Source of the DNA: Pontibacillus chungwhensis BH030062
GTDB taxonomy: Bacteria; Bacillota; Bacilli; Bacillales; BH030062
Assembly (NCBI RefSeq): GCF_000770675.1
Contig: NZ_AVBG01000022.1
Span: 1 to 41,340 of the forward strand
Length of the DNA stretch: 41,340 bases
Direction of reading: 5' to 3'
The notes below the pieces were generated by a model. The model worked only from the letters and a program-made list of their open reading frames with translations, was not told where the DNA came from and searched no databases. Both the position numbers and the translations under genes were made by a program. The stretch's first letter is position 1. Each line of letters begins with the position of its first letter. This document shows, piece by piece, positions 24,778-34,234 of this stretch.

Positions 24778-26367
24778 TTATTTTGTAAATGTAGGGCCTG
24801 AATTGCGAATTTCTTCACTGACCCCGTCGAATTTCTTAAAGTTCTCATGAAATTTAGTAGCTAGTTCATGAGCTTTTTCTTCATACTGTGCTTCATCTTT
24901 CCACGTGCGTTTCGGAATCAGCACATCGTCTGGAACCCCGGGACAGTGAGCTGGTATTTCCAACCCGAAAATAGGATCTACTACTGTTTCAGTGGAGTTA
25001 AGCTCACCCTCAAGTGCAGCATGAATCATAGCGCGGGTGTGAGCTAGTTTCATGCGGTGACCCTCTCCATAAGCACCACCAGTCCATCCTGTATTAACGA
25101 GGAAGACGTTAGAGTTAAATTGATCTATTTTCTCCCCAAGCATTTCTGCATACGTGGAAGCATGTCTTGGAAGGAATGGAGAACCAAAGCATGTAGAGAA
25201 CGTTGCTTCTGGACTAGTAACGCCGCGTTCAGTTCCTGCTAGTTTGCTTGTGTAACCGCTAAGGAAATGGTACATCGCCTGCTCTTTAGTCAGTTTACTA
25301 ATCGGAGGCAATACACCAAAAGCATCAGCTGTTAAGAATATAATTGTATTAGGGTGACCTGCAATACTAGGTTCAACAATATTATGGATATTCTTGATTG
25401 GATAAGCTGCACGTGTATTTTCTGTTAGAGTTGTATCTTCGTAATCCGGTTCGCGTGTACCAGGATGCAAGATTACGTTCTCAAGCACAGACCCAAATCG
25501 AATTGCTTTATAGATTTGAGGCTCGTTTTCTTCAGAAAGGTTTATGCACTTTGCGTAGCATCCACCTTCAATGTTGAATACTCCGCGGTTAGACCAACCG
25601 TGTTCGTCATCCCCGATTAGTCGACGTTCGGGATCAGCAGACAGAGTAGTTTTCCCTGTACCAGAGAGTCCGAAGAATAATGCTACGTCGCCTTCTTTCC
25701 CTACGTTAGCTGAACAGTGCATAGGTAGAACATCGCTCTCTGGTAATAAGTAGTTCATAACTGAAAAGATCGATTTTTTAATTTCCCCCGCATATTCCGT
25801 TCCTCCGATAAGAATCACGCGATGTTTAAATGACACCATAATAAAGGCTTCAGAGCGTGTGCCATCTTGAGCAGGATCTGCTTTAAAGGAGGGGGCGGAT
25901 ATAACTGTGAATTCGCTTACATGATCGGCGAATTCGTCCTCAGTAGGGCGTATAAATAATTGATGGGCGAATAAGTTATGCCAAGCAAATTCATTGATCA
26001 CTTGAATAGGTAATCGGTAGCGTTCGTCTGCCCCGGCAAACCCATTAAAAACAAATACTTCTTCCTTTTCTTTTAGAAAATCTACCACTTTATGATAAAG
26101 GTTTTCAAAGATTTCTTCTGATATAGGTTGGTTCACGGTACCCCAATCAACTGTGTCCTTTGATACCTCATCTTTAACGATGAACTTATCTTGAGGGGAT
26201 CGGCCGGTGTAACGTCCTGTTTCGGCTCTGATCGCTCCTGTAGCAGTTAGTGTACCCTCGTTACGTTGAAGAACTTTTTCAACGAGTTCTCCCACACATA
26301 AATTGGTTAACACATTAGGTTGTGTAATTAATTCTTTAATGATGGACGCTTGATTCACCGTATTCAT
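24778..26367 (-). CDS. pckA: Phosphoenolpyruvate carboxykinase (ATP)
   Basis: The 529-residue enzyme converts oxaloacetate and ATP to PEP, ADP and CO2, the entry to gluconeogenesis. Clear signatures: [36 protein letters not shown] (P-loop), [24 protein letters not shown] and [10 protein letters not shown]. Near-identical layout to B. subtilis PckA. ATG 26367 (MNTVNQAS) is preferred to TTG 26373 because it is 9 nt after AGG-x-AGG. A promoter with an overlapping dyad lies about 150 bp upstream (see that entry). Confidence 0.97.
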   Translation of the reverse strand: MNTVNQASIIKELITQPNVLTNLCVGELVEKVLQRNEGTLTATGAIRAETGRYTGRSPQDKFIVKDEVSKDTVDWGTVNQPISEEIFENLYHKVVDFLKEKEEVFVFNGFAGADERYRLPIQVINEFAWHNLFAHQLFIRPTEDEFADHVSEFTVISAPSFKADPAQDGTRSEAFIMVSFKHRVILIGGTEYAGEIKKSIFSVMNYLLPESDVLPMHCSANVGKEGDVALFFGLSGTGKTTLSADPERRLIGDDEHGWSNRGVFNIEGGCYAKCINLSEENEPQIYKAIRFGSVLENVILHPGTREPDYEDTTLTENTRAAYPIKNIHNIVEPSIAGHPNTIIFLTADAFGVLPPISKLTKEQAMYHFLSGYTSKLAGTERGVTSPEATFSTCFGSPFLPRHASTYAEMLGEKIDQFNSNVFLVNTGWTGGAYGEGHRMKLAHTRAMIHAALEGELNSTETVVDPIFGLEIPAHCPGVPDDVLIPKRTWKDEAQYEEKAHELATKFHENFKKFDGVSEEIRNSGPTFTK

Positions 26368-26504
26368 GCTCAAGAACCTGCCTTTATTTAATATTTTTTG
26401 ACTTTGATAGTGAACGTAACAAAATCATTTTTAATGACGAATCGAAGTTGAGATCAATCCTTTTTGTTCTTAGTTGATACCGTCTTTTGAATAGGATCAG
26501 ACTC

Positions 26505-26543
26505 AATGTGTCATTAGTATAACACATTCATTTTATTAGTCCA
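26505..26543 (-). promoter_or_regulatory. pckA promoter with an overlapping operator-like dyad
   Basis: Minus strand: -35 TGGACT (26543-26538), 16 bp, -10 TATACT (26521-26516). A perfect 7-N10-7 dyad AATGTGT...ACACATT (26505-26528) surrounds the -10. Its inner half TGTGTTATACT matches the CcpN consensus TRTGHYATAYW as I recall it. CcpN represses pckA and gapB on glucose in B. subtilis. Inferred. Confidence 0.55.
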
Positions 26544-26834
26544 TACTATTTTATAATGAAATTACGGCAAAATTGTGACTGCAAATGTAAAAGAAAAGGT
26601 GAAATCTTATAATCAATAGACTTATTGAAATGATGAGATGGACAATGGACAAGCGCTTTACTTCTATTTAATATATTACTTCGATGTTAACCCACCTTTT
26701 TCCTTGATTTAATATTTTCGAATTCCAAAGTCAGCTATGAGCAGTACGCCCTTTGTCTGAATTCCATGTTTATACTTAGTGCAAAAGTGGTTCGTGTAGC
26801 ATACAATAAAGCAATGATAACGCTCTATATTCAG
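26544..26834. other. Gene-free stretch between the pckA and metK promoters
   Basis: AT-rich; no ORF, hairpin or further motif that I can support. Confidence 0.5.
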
Positions 26835-26863
26835 TTGACATAAAAGGGCTAAAACGTTATGAT
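26835..26863 (+). promoter_or_regulatory. Promoter of the metK S-box unit
   Basis: TTGACA (26835-26840), 17 bp, TATGAT (26858-26863). Confidence 0.85.
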
Positions 26864-26879
26864 AAGTCGCGAACGGAAA

Positions 26880-27036
26880 CTATCTTATCCAGAGAAGGTG
26901 GAGGGACAGGCCCTATGAAACCCAGCAACCGTCATCCTTAGATGAAAAGGTGCTAACCTGATGCAAGGAAGACCTCCTTGAACGATAAGAGCGAATGGAC
27001 CCTTTCCCTTTGCTCGTTATGGGAAGGGATTTTTTA
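26880..27036 (+). ncRNA. S-box (SAM-I) riboswitch with terminator, upstream of metK
   Basis: P1 arms CTATCTTATC (26880-26889) and GATAAGAG (26984-26991) enclose the conserved core with AGAGAAGGTGGAGGGAC, GAAACCCAGCAACC and AAGGTGCTAACCTGA-type segments. The terminator is CCCTTTCCC (27000-27008) with GGGAAGGG (27021-27028) and a T run. SAM binding should terminate transcription and lower SAM synthetase, a classic feedback loop. Confidence 0.96.
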
Positions 27037-27303
27037 TACTTTCGAAAGGTTTCAAAAAGCTTTCTAAGGTATATTGAAATTCATCGGCATTTGCTAGATA
27101 TAGCGAATTTCGACGTTTTCTCATGTGTTTTTTTCATTCGTTTACAATATACGAAACTGTTCCAGGTGTATAGAATAGATCAGTGTAAATTCATGTAGGA
27201 AAAGATTTTACACGCACTTTGGTTTACTTTTTTTCTGAATAGATAGCTGGGTGATGAGTTCCGTCTCAAAGATAAGAGTATTTTAAAGGAGGAGTTTGAG
27301 GGA

Positions 27304-28503
27304 ATGGCTGCAAACCGCCGCTTGTTTACATCAGAATCAGTTACAGGAGGGCACCCTGATAAAATCTGTGACCAAATTTCTGATGCCATACTAGATGAAA
27401 TCTTAAAAAATGATCCTAACGCTCGTGTAGCATGTGAAACGACAGTTACAACAGGGTTAGTTCTCGTATCAGGAGAAATCTCAACAAATACGTACGTGGA
27501 TATCCAATCAATCGTCCGTAATACCATAAAGGAAATCGGCTATACACGTGCTAAATATGGTTTTGACGCAGAAACATGTGCAGTACTTACAGCAATTGAT
27601 GAACAATCACCAGACATTGCAGCAGGGGTGAACGAAGCGCTTGAAGCACGAGAAGGTCAAATGACTGATAAGGAAATTGAGAATATTGGTGCAGGAGACC
27701 AGGGCCTCATGTTTGGTTATGCGAATAACGAAACGCCTGAACTTATGCCTCTTCCGATCTCTTTAGCTCACAAATTGGCGAAACGTTTGTCTGACGTGCG
27801 TAACGATGAAACCGTTCCTTACCTACGCCCTGATGGCAAAACTCAGGTTACTGTAGAGTATGACGAACATGACCGCCCTGTTCGTATTGACACCATTGTC
27901 ATTTCCACGCAGCATCACCCAGAAATTACGCTAGAGCAAATTCAAAAGGATCTAAAAGAGCAAGTTATTGCTCCGATTGTTCCTGCAGAACTGCTTGATG
28001 AACAAACAAAATACTTCATTAATCCGACAGGTCGTTTTGTAATCGGTGGACCTCAAGGGGATGCTGGTTTGACAGGCCGTAAAATTATAGTAGATACGTA
28101 TGGCGGGTATGCACGTCACGGTGGTGGAGCCTTCAGTGGTAAGGATGCTACTAAAGTTGACCGTTCTGCTGCATATGCAGCTCGTTACGTAGCTAAAAAC
28201 ATTGTTGCTGCAGAATTAGCAGACTCTTGTGAAGTTCAACTAGCTTATGCTATTGGTGTTGCGCAACCTGTTTCGATTTCAATTAATACGTTTGGGACAG
28301 GGAAAGTTTCAGAAGAAGCATTAGTCGAAGCTGTACGTGAGAAATTTGATCTTCGTCCAGCAGGTATTATTAAAATGCTTGATCTGCGCCGTCCGATCTA
28401 TCGCGACACTGCTGCCTATGGTCACTTTGGCCGCACGGACGTTGAATTCCCGTGGGAGCAAACGGATAAAGCAGAAGAATTAAAACAACTAGCAAACTTA
28501 TAA
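27304..28503 (+). CDS. metK: S-adenosylmethionine synthetase
   Basis: A 399-residue enzyme making SAM from methionine and ATP. Signatures: [23 protein letters not shown] (about 8-30), [12 protein letters not shown], and [25 protein letters not shown]. One unusual point: VTGGHPDK reads G where B. subtilis has E (VTEGHPDK, recalled). ATG 27304 sits after GAGGGA and a more distant AAAGGAGG. Controlled by the S-box upstream, with a strong terminator downstream. Confidence 0.97.
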   Translation: MAANRRLFTSESVTGGHPDKICDQISDAILDEILKNDPNARVACETTVTTGLVLVSGEISTNTYVDIQSIVRNTIKEIGYTRAKYGFDAETCAVLTAIDEQSPDIAAGVNEALEAREGQMTDKEIENIGAGDQGLMFGYANNETPELMPLPISLAHKLAKRLSDVRNDETVPYLRPDGKTQVTVEYDEHDRPVRIDTIVISTQHHPEITLEQIQKDLKEQVIAPIVPAELLDEQTKYFINPTGRFVIGGPQGDAGLTGRKIIVDTYGGYARHGGGAFSGKDATKVDRSAAYAARYVAKNIVAAELADSCEVQLAYAIGVAQPVSISINTFGTGKVSEEALVEAVREKFDLRPAGIIKMLDLRRPIYRDTAAYGHFGRTDVEFPWEQTDKAEELKQLANL

Positions 28504-28510
28504 GTATAGG

Positions 28511-28552
28511 TAAGAGCATGGAATTGCATAGCAACTCCGTGCTCTTTTTTGT
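28511..28552 (+). terminator. Terminator of metK
   Basis: AGAGCATGGA (28513-28522) pairs with TCCGTGCTCT (28536-28545), then a T run. Confidence 0.9.
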
Positions 28553-28828
28553 TAAATTGCCATGGTTTTTTTCATTGAATTGTAATCCTTGCCCTTCCTT
28601 ATGCGAAAACATGATAAAATGTTAGAGTCTGTCATAATCATGGTATAATTTCAAATTAGATGTTACCGACTATAAATTCACGGGTATACCGAATAGTTGT
28701 GAAGTATAGAAACGAATGTAAAGAGAACCAGCCCGGGACCTTAAGAATACCGAGGGGTTGTCTGACAATTATAGCCATTTTGTGATAAACTGAATTAGCA
28801 AAGTGAGAATGAAAGTGAGGATCTTCGT
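28553..28828 (+). promoter_or_regulatory. asnB upstream region with candidate extended -10 promoter
   Basis: A perfect TATAAT (28644-28649) is preceded by TGG (extended -10); the -35 is weak (GTTAGA, 28621). It would give a 5' leader of about 170 nt. No T-box or other riboswitch motif is visible in that leader. Confidence 0.4.
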
Positions 28829-30736
28829 ATGTGCGGTTTTATTGGTGTTATTCGAGACGTTCCATCTCCAGTAGATGAAGAACAAAAACAGTCTTTTAAG
28901 CGAAGAAACGATATTATCACTCATCGTGGCCCTGATGATGAAGGGTATTATCATGATGACTACATATCTTTTGGCTTTCGCCGTTTAAGTATAATCGATA
29001 TAGAAAGTGGCCATCAGCCTCTTAGCTATGATGATGAAAAAATTTGGATGGTGTTTAACGGAGAAATTTACAATTATGTAGAACTTCGTGAAGACCTTCA
29101 AAAACAAGGATATACATTTGAAACAGAATCAGATACAGAGGTTATTGCGGCCTTGTTTAAAGATAAGCAAGAAGGAGCGTTTTCTTATCTGCGCGGTATG
29201 TTCGCGATCTTAATATGGGATAAAGAAGAGCAAACATTTTACGGAGCTCGTGATCCATTCGGCATTAAGCCATTATTCTATAGTGAGCAACATAATGGCA
29301 CTTATTTTGCTTCAGAGAAGAAGAGCATCACGCTGCTTCAGGAGAATGAACTAGTTAATACAGAAGCATTGCAACATTATTTAAGCTATCAATATGTTCC
29401 CGAACCTCTAACCCTAACAGATGGAATATCTAAGGTTGAACCCGGGCATTATTTCGTTAAGAAACCAGGCCAAGCCATTAAGTTTCACCGTTATTGGCAT
29501 GCTACTTTTACACAAGTAGCTGGTAGCGAGAGTGAATGGATTAAACGTATACAAGATGTTATGTATGATTCTGTGAACAAACATATGCGCAGTGATGTAC
29601 CAGTAGGATCTTTCCTATCAGGAGGGATCGATTCCTCTATCATTGTAGCGATGGCACGCGAGTTTAATCCCAACTTAAAAACATTCTCAGTTGGTTTTGA
29701 ACGCGACGGATTCTCTGAAGTGGACGTAGCAAAAGAAACAGCAGAGAAACTGGGGGTAGAAAATCACTCCTATATCATTACTCCAGAAGAGTATGTGCAG
29801 AAGCTTCCGAAAATTATGTGGCACATGGATGATCCTCTAGCAGATCCGGCTTGTGTACCTCTTTACTTTGTTGCGCGTGAAGCACGCAAACACGTTACTG
29901 TTGTGTTATCAGGCGAAGGGTCTGATGAATTATTCGGTGGTTACAATATTTATCGTGAGCCTCAATCTTTAAAAATGTTTGATTCTATGCCTGGTGTAGC
30001 TAAGAGTTTGCTTCAACGGGTAGCTAAAGTAATGCCAGAAGGTGTGAAAGGTAAGAGCTTCTTAGAGCGAGGAACTACACCTTTACGTGACCGTTATATC
30101 GGTAATGCAAAGATGTTTGAAGAAGCAGAAAAGCAACAATTGCTTAAGGATTATCATAGTAAATCTTCTTATCAATCATTAACGCGTTCACTTTATGATC
30201 ATGCAGGTGCTTACCATCCTGTGAACCAAATGCAATATGTTGATATTCATACTTGGATGCGTGGAGATATCTTACTGAAGGCTGATAAGATGACGATGGC
30301 TCATTCTCTTGAACTTCGTGTTCCATTCTTGGATAAAGAAGTCTTTAACGTGGCCCGCGAAATTCCGGTTGATATGAAGATCGCAGATGGTACGACGAAA
30401 TCCATTTTACGTAAAGCTTCGAGAGGAATTGTTCCCGATCATGTGCTAGACCGAAAGAAACTTGGCTTCCCAGTTCCGATTCGTCATTGGTTAAAAGATG
30501 AATTAAACACATGGGCGAAGACACTTATCCAGGAGAGTGAAACGGATCATCTGATTGAGAAGAAAGCTGTGTCTCAGTTGCTCGAAGATCACGTTCAAGG
30601 AAAAGGCGACTATTCTAGGAAGATATGGACCGTTCTTATGTTTATGTTATGGCATCAAATTTTCGTTGAGCGGAAATTTTCTTTTGAAGAATTAATTAGT
30701 GAAGACCAAACAAAAAGCAAGCTAACCATTAGTTAA
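28829..30736 (+). CDS. asnB: Asparagine synthetase, glutamine-hydrolysing
   Basis: The 635-residue two-domain enzyme uses glutamine and ATP to convert aspartate to asparagine. The N-terminal class II glutaminase has catalytic Cys2 (MCGFIGVI), and YNFNGEIYNY-like residues FNGEIYNY and GRDPFG equivalents. The synthetase domain has the PP-loop SGGIDSS (about 264-270) and SGEGSDELFGGY. GTGAGG is 8 nt before ATG 28829. Its stop codon lies inside a hairpin shared with the convergent peptidase gene; the coding regions overlap by 8 bp. Confidence 0.96.
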   Translation: MCGFIGVIRDVPSPVDEEQKQSFKRRNDIITHRGPDDEGYYHDDYISFGFRRLSIIDIESGHQPLSYDDEKIWMVFNGEIYNYVELREDLQKQGYTFETESDTEVIAALFKDKQEGAFSYLRGMFAILIWDKEEQTFYGARDPFGIKPLFYSEQHNGTYFASEKKSITLLQENELVNTEALQHYLSYQYVPEPLTLTDGISKVEPGHYFVKKPGQAIKFHRYWHATFTQVAGSESEWIKRIQDVMYDSVNKHMRSDVPVGSFLSGGIDSSIIVAMAREFNPNLKTFSVGFERDGFSEVDVAKETAEKLGVENHSYIITPEEYVQKLPKIMWHMDDPLADPACVPLYFVAREARKHVTVVLSGEGSDELFGGYNIYREPQSLKMFDSMPGVAKSLLQRVAKVMPEGVKGKSFLERGTTPLRDRYIGNAKMFEEAEKQQLLKDYHSKSSYQSLTRSLYDHAGAYHPVNQMQYVDIHTWMRGDILLKADKMTMAHSLELRVPFLDKEVFNVAREIPVDMKIADGTTKSILRKASRGIVPDHVLDRKKLGFPVPIRHWLKDELNTWAKTLIQESETDHLIEKKAVSQLLEDHVQGKGDYSRKIWTVLMFMLWHQIFVERKFSFEELISEDQTKSKLTIS

Positions 30737-30752
30737 TGGTGATTGCTTGCTT
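30715..30752. terminator. Bidirectional terminator embedded in two stop regions
   Basis: AAGCAAGC (30715-30722) pairs with GCTTGCTT (30745-30752), and ACCAT (30725-30729) with ATGGT (30736-30740). It contains the stop codons of both asnB (30734-30736) and the peptidase gene (30729-30731). Confidence 0.75.
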
Positions 30753-31610
30753 CCCCATTTGCACCCAGGCTTCTTTAAAGTCGTTTCTGGGTGCTTTTTT
30801 TTGTTGGCCTGTAAGAGGGTCATTAAAGTACATATGTTCCGAATCATAACCAGTAACTACAACAGAGTGCTCTTTCATCGTAATCTTTTGTTTTCCGTTT
30901 GGAGTTATCCAATCTTCGAAAAGGTGATCTGGCAGATGTTTGTACATGGTGTTAGTGATGATCCAAACGGGTTGGCCGTTATCGAGGTGCTCAAGAATTT
31001 CGTAAAAGCTCCCGCCTGAGAAATCATCAACACGCTTCCCTGCAAACTGACGAGCGAGAGAAGCAATAGGTTTATGATAAACTCCGTATCCGGGTTCATT
31101 GAGGTTGTACATATTCCCTACAAACCCCTCATTTGGGTCACCATAATAAATTTGTCCGTCAATGTTTTGATACACCTCTTCAGACTTTTTCACTTTTTTA
31201 GCTAACATCATTTTATCAACATCGTAATCATAATGGCTTAAAAGCATGCTTAAAGAAGTGACCTCACATCCTCTTGGAAGTTCTGGATATTGTGTAACGG
31301 TAGGAATTTCTATATGGACTTCCTGTTTTAAGTGATAGTCTTCGATTAATGGAGCGCTCCAAAACTCTTTCCCTGTTTTTTCTTGGTTCGCGGATACATG
31401 TTTAACGTTTGATGTTTCGTTCCATAAGCTTTGAAGCGTTGTTTTATGTGTTTGAACAGTAATCATTCCTGTAAATAAAGAACAAGTAATAAAAAGAACG
31501 CTATACCACTTAAGCAATCGCTTATACGAGTTTCGTAGATTTGGTTTCATACTAATCGTCCAAAGTAGCACTGCCAGAACTACAGAGGTGGAGAAAAGTA
31601 CAATATACAT
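30729..31610 (-). CDS. Membrane-anchored C39-like cysteine peptidase
   Basis: A 293-residue protein with two N-terminal helices (about 3-18 and 35-52), then a papain-like C39_2 domain: catalytic Cys in LPRGCEVTSLSMLL, His in EHSVVVTGYD and Asp in YFNDPL. These domains occur in Firmicutes, such as YvpB. The catalytic part is likely extracellular, but topology with two helices is ambiguous (it might be a hairpin leaving both ends inside). AGGAGG is 11 nt before ATG 31610. ytoA lies 47 bp upstream on the same strand. Confidence 0.85.
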   Translation of the reverse strand: MYIVLFSTSVVLAVLLWTISMKPNLRNSYKRLLKWYSVLFITCSLFTGMITVQTHKTTLQSLWNETSNVKHVSANQEKTGKEFWSAPLIEDYHLKQEVHIEIPTVTQYPELPRGCEVTSLSMLLSHYDYDVDKMMLAKKVKKSEEVYQNIDGQIYYGDPNEGFVGNMYNLNEPGYGVYHKPIASLARQFAGKRVDDFSGGSFYEILEHLDNGQPVWIITNTMYKHLPDHLFEDWITPNGKQKITMKEHSVVVTGYDSEHMYFNDPLTGQQKKAPRNDFKEAWVQMGKQAITIN

Positions 31611-31657
31611 AAATGCATATGCCTCCTAGTCAATTGAGACTCCTCAACTGGTGAAGT

Positions 31658-32185
31658 TTAGAGATCGGGACGACTGGGTGTTATCGTTTTATAATATTGC
31701 CCTTTTTCAACATACTCTCTTCTTATTCGTTCCATATCCCTAACGTCTTCATCGGTTAATTCACGTATAACTTTAGCCGGACGTCCCAATGCAAGTGTTT
31801 TTGGGGGAATTTTTTTATTAGGGGGAACTAAACTGCCTGCTCCAATAAATGCTCCTTCACCGATTTCAGCTCCATCCAATATAATAGAGCCCATTCCAAT
31901 AAGGGCATTTTGTCGGATGATGCTTGAGTGCAACATAACTTGATGACCTATTGTCACATCATCTCCTATAATAAGGGGATTCCCGGGACTTTGATGCAGC
32001 ATACTCTGATCTTGGATGTTGGATCGTTTCCCAATATGTACTCGGTCTACATCTCCGCGAATGACGGTTTTAAACCATATGCTTGCTTCCTCTTCTACTA
32101 CAACATCTCCAGTAATAATAACGTCATCTGCAATGTAAGCTGTGTCATGAATAGTCGGCATATGTCCTTTGTAAGGGTAGATCAT
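31658..32185 (-). CDS. ytoA: Gamma-carbonic-anhydrase-like protein YtoA
   Basis: A 175-residue left-handed beta-helix protein built from hexapeptide repeats (IIGDDVTIGHQVMLHSS, ALIGMGSIILDGAEIG). The zinc-ligand histidines of gamma-CA are present in SMLHQS, GHQV and MLHSS. Position matches B. subtilis ytoA. Carbonic anhydrase activity of this group is often unproven. The peptidase gene follows and may be co-transcribed. Confidence 0.93.
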   Translation of the reverse strand: MIYPYKGHMPTIHDTAYIADDVIITGDVVVEEEASIWFKTVIRGDVDRVHIGKRSNIQDQSMLHQSPGNPLIIGDDVTIGHQVMLHSSIIRQNALIGMGSIILDGAEIGEGAFIGAGSLVPPNKKIPPKTLALGRPAKVIRELTDEDVRDMERIRREYVEKGQYYKTITPSRPDL

Positions 32186-32261
32186 TTGAATCCTCCATTC
32201 GATTGTGTTGATATTATAAGTATAACAAAAGGGAGAAGACTATAGGAGAGAGGAAGATTGT

Positions 32262-33038
32262 ATGAAGCATATTACTGTAAAAGGTGCTAAAGGGGTCGTG
32301 GTGATTGTTCACGGGGCTTTTGAACATTCAGGTCGATATGATGACTTGGCGAATCGTTGGGTGAGAGAAGGATATGAAGTTATATATGGCGATCTTCCTG
32401 CTCACGGAGAATACGAGGGGGTTAAAGGGCATATTGACCGTTTTGAAGAATACTTAGAGGAGATTAGCAATTGGGTGGAAGAAGCTCAAAAAACGAACTT
32501 ACCTATTTTTTTACTTGCCCACAGTATGGGAGGTCTTGCTGCTATTCGATTACTTGAGGAGCAGGAGCTACCTATTAAAGCTGTAGTACTCTCCTCACCG
32601 GGATTAGGGATTCAAAACCCTCCTCCTAAGCCTCTTCAGGTGGTTGCTAAGGGGTTAAACATTGTGGCACCTAAATTGCAGCTAAAAGGCAATTTAAACC
32701 CTGAGCACGTCACAAGGAATACAAGTGTGCTACAGAGGGATCACGGCGATCGTTTAATGTTAAAGAAAGTTTCTGTACGCTGGTACAAAGAATTTGAGAA
32801 GGGGATTGAACTAGCTTTTCGAAATATCGACAAGTATCAAAATGTGCCGACGCTTGTGATGCAAGCTGGAGATGATAAAATAGTAAATAAAGACGCTACA
32901 CAAAAATGGTTTAATTCACTTCACATTCATGAAAAGTTTTATAAAGAATGGGAAGGATTATATCATGAGATCTTTAACGATCCCGAACAAGATGATGTAT
33001 TTCAGTATGCTAAATCATTCCTGGAGATGCATCTATAG
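32262..33038 (+). CDS. ytpA: Lysophospholipase-like alpha/beta hydrolase YtpA
   Basis: A 258-residue hydrolase with HGAFEHSGRYDDLA (about 18-31), nucleophile motif AHSMGG and catalytic Asp in AGDDKIVNK and His in LYHEIFND. In B. subtilis YtpA is a phospholipase needed for bacilysocin, a phospholipid antibiotic. GAGAGAGGAAG precedes ATG 32262. ytpB begins 31 bp downstream, so the two form an operon. Confidence 0.93.
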   Translation: MKHITVKGAKGVVVIVHGAFEHSGRYDDLANRWVREGYEVIYGDLPAHGEYEGVKGHIDRFEEYLEEISNWVEEAQKTNLPIFLLAHSMGGLAAIRLLEEQELPIKAVVLSSPGLGIQNPPPKPLQVVAKGLNIVAPKLQLKGNLNPEHVTRNTSVLQRDHGDRLMLKKVSVRWYKEFEKGIELAFRNIDKYQNVPTLVMQAGDDKIVNKDATQKWFNSLHIHEKFYKEWEGLYHEIFNDPEQDDVFQYAKSFLEMHL

Positions 33039-33069
33039 AATAGTGTAATGAAAAAGGAGGTTGCTTCTT

Positions 33070-34140
33070 TTGGGCTCCATACCAAAACGGGCCATTCCCT
33101 TAATGGCTACGATTTACCGGAATATTTTTCCTAAGGTTCACAAGGAATTAGGTTACTGGAAAGCACGAGCAGAACAGATTCCTAACCAAGAGCTTCGGAG
33201 ACAAGCTCTCGATGCAATAGAAGACAAAACCTTCCATTGTGAAGGGGGATCGATTTATGCGATTTTGGCAGGGGATAATCGGGATAAAGTCATTCAATTT
33301 GTAGTTGCTTATCAGACGATTTCGGATTACTTAGATAACTTGTGTGATAGGAGTACATCTTTAGACCCCAGGGACTTTCGAGCATTACATACTTCTATGA
33401 GGGATGCATTAACACCAGGAAATCCTATTGGCGATTATTACAGAGAACGTGAAGAGAAGGATGATGGAGGGTACCTAGAAGACCTAGTGAAAACATGTCA
33501 GAACTTACTCGGGCAACTTTCTACTTATTCACAAGTCAAGGATTATGTATATGAATTAGCGGCTCTGTATTGTGATTTGCAAGTTCATAAGCATGTGAAA
33601 ACGGAAGAACGTTTACCTCGTTTAAAGAGTTGGTTTGATAGCCATCAGGAGCGTTGGAAAGACCTTAGCTGGTATGAGTTTTCTGCTTGCTCTGGTTCAA
33701 CACTTGGGATCTTTTGCCTTGTTTCCTACGCTCACGGAGAACATTTGACTAAGGAAGTGGCGTTGCAGGTGTATAATGGGTATTTCCCATATATGCAGGG
33801 ACTCCATATATTGTTGGATTACTATATTGATCAGCAGGAAGATCTCGAAGCGGGGGACTTAAATTTCTGTACATATTATGATCATGAAGATCATATGAAA
33901 GAACGTTTCCTGTACTTTATTGATCAAACCAAGTTACATGTTAATTCGCTTCCTCATGCTTCTTTTCATCACATGGTACAAAAAGGGCTTGTTGGGCTTT
34001 ACTTAGCTGATTCAAAAGTTCAAAAGCTTCAAGGAGCCCGTCCGATAGTGAAAGAACTATTAAGCGTAAGCGGCACAAAAGCAAAATTCTTTTACATGAA
34101 CTCGAAACTGTATCACAAAATAAAACCCGCCCTCGCGTAG
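33070..34140 (+). CDS. ytpB: Tetraprenyl-beta-curcumene synthase YtpB
   Basis: A 356-residue all-helical terpene cyclase (DUF2600) that in B. subtilis converts linear C35 heptaprenyl diphosphate to tetraprenyl-beta-curcumene, a precursor of membrane sesquarterpenes. Signatures: TFHCEGGSIYAIL, YQTISDYLDNLCDRSTSLDPRDFRALH (key D residues), LQVHKHV, SWYEFSACSGSTLGIFCLV and GLHILLDYYIDQQEDLEAGDLNFC. TTG 33070 is 9 nt from AAAGGAGG; TTG 33061 abuts it. Operon with ytpA. Confidence 0.94.
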   Translation: MGSIPKRAIPLMATIYRNIFPKVHKELGYWKARAEQIPNQELRRQALDAIEDKTFHCEGGSIYAILAGDNRDKVIQFVVAYQTISDYLDNLCDRSTSLDPRDFRALHTSMRDALTPGNPIGDYYREREEKDDGGYLEDLVKTCQNLLGQLSTYSQVKDYVYELAALYCDLQVHKHVKTEERLPRLKSWFDSHQERWKDLSWYEFSACSGSTLGIFCLVSYAHGEHLTKEVALQVYNGYFPYMQGLHILLDYYIDQQEDLEAGDLNFCTYYDHEDHMKERFLYFIDQTKLHVNSLPHASFHHMVQKGLVGLYLADSKVQKLQGARPIVKELLSVSGTKAKFFYMNSKLYHKIKPALA

Positions 34141-34157
34141 AGGACGGGCTTTATTTT
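34126..34157 (+). terminator. Terminator of ytpAB
   Basis: CCCGCCCTC (34126-34134) with GAGGACGGG (34140-34148), one mismatch, then CTTTATTTT. It spans the ytpB stop codon. Confidence 0.85.
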
Positions 34158-34170
34158 GCTTTCTTATAAT

Positions 34171-34220
34171 AAAGCGTGCCAGACACCCTTTAGTTTGATA
34201 AAGGGTGTCTGGCACGCTTT
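34171..34220. repeat. 22-bp perfect inverted repeat, interspersed-palindrome type
   Basis: Arms 34171-34192 and 34199-34220 are perfectly complementary, with loop GTTTGA. The core GTGCCAGACACC is, from memory, like palindromes found repeatedly in Bacillaceae intergenic DNA. It sits between the convergent ytpB and ytqB genes and is probably a bidirectional terminator. Confidence 0.85.
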
Positions 34221-34234
34221 TATGCGTTAATGTG

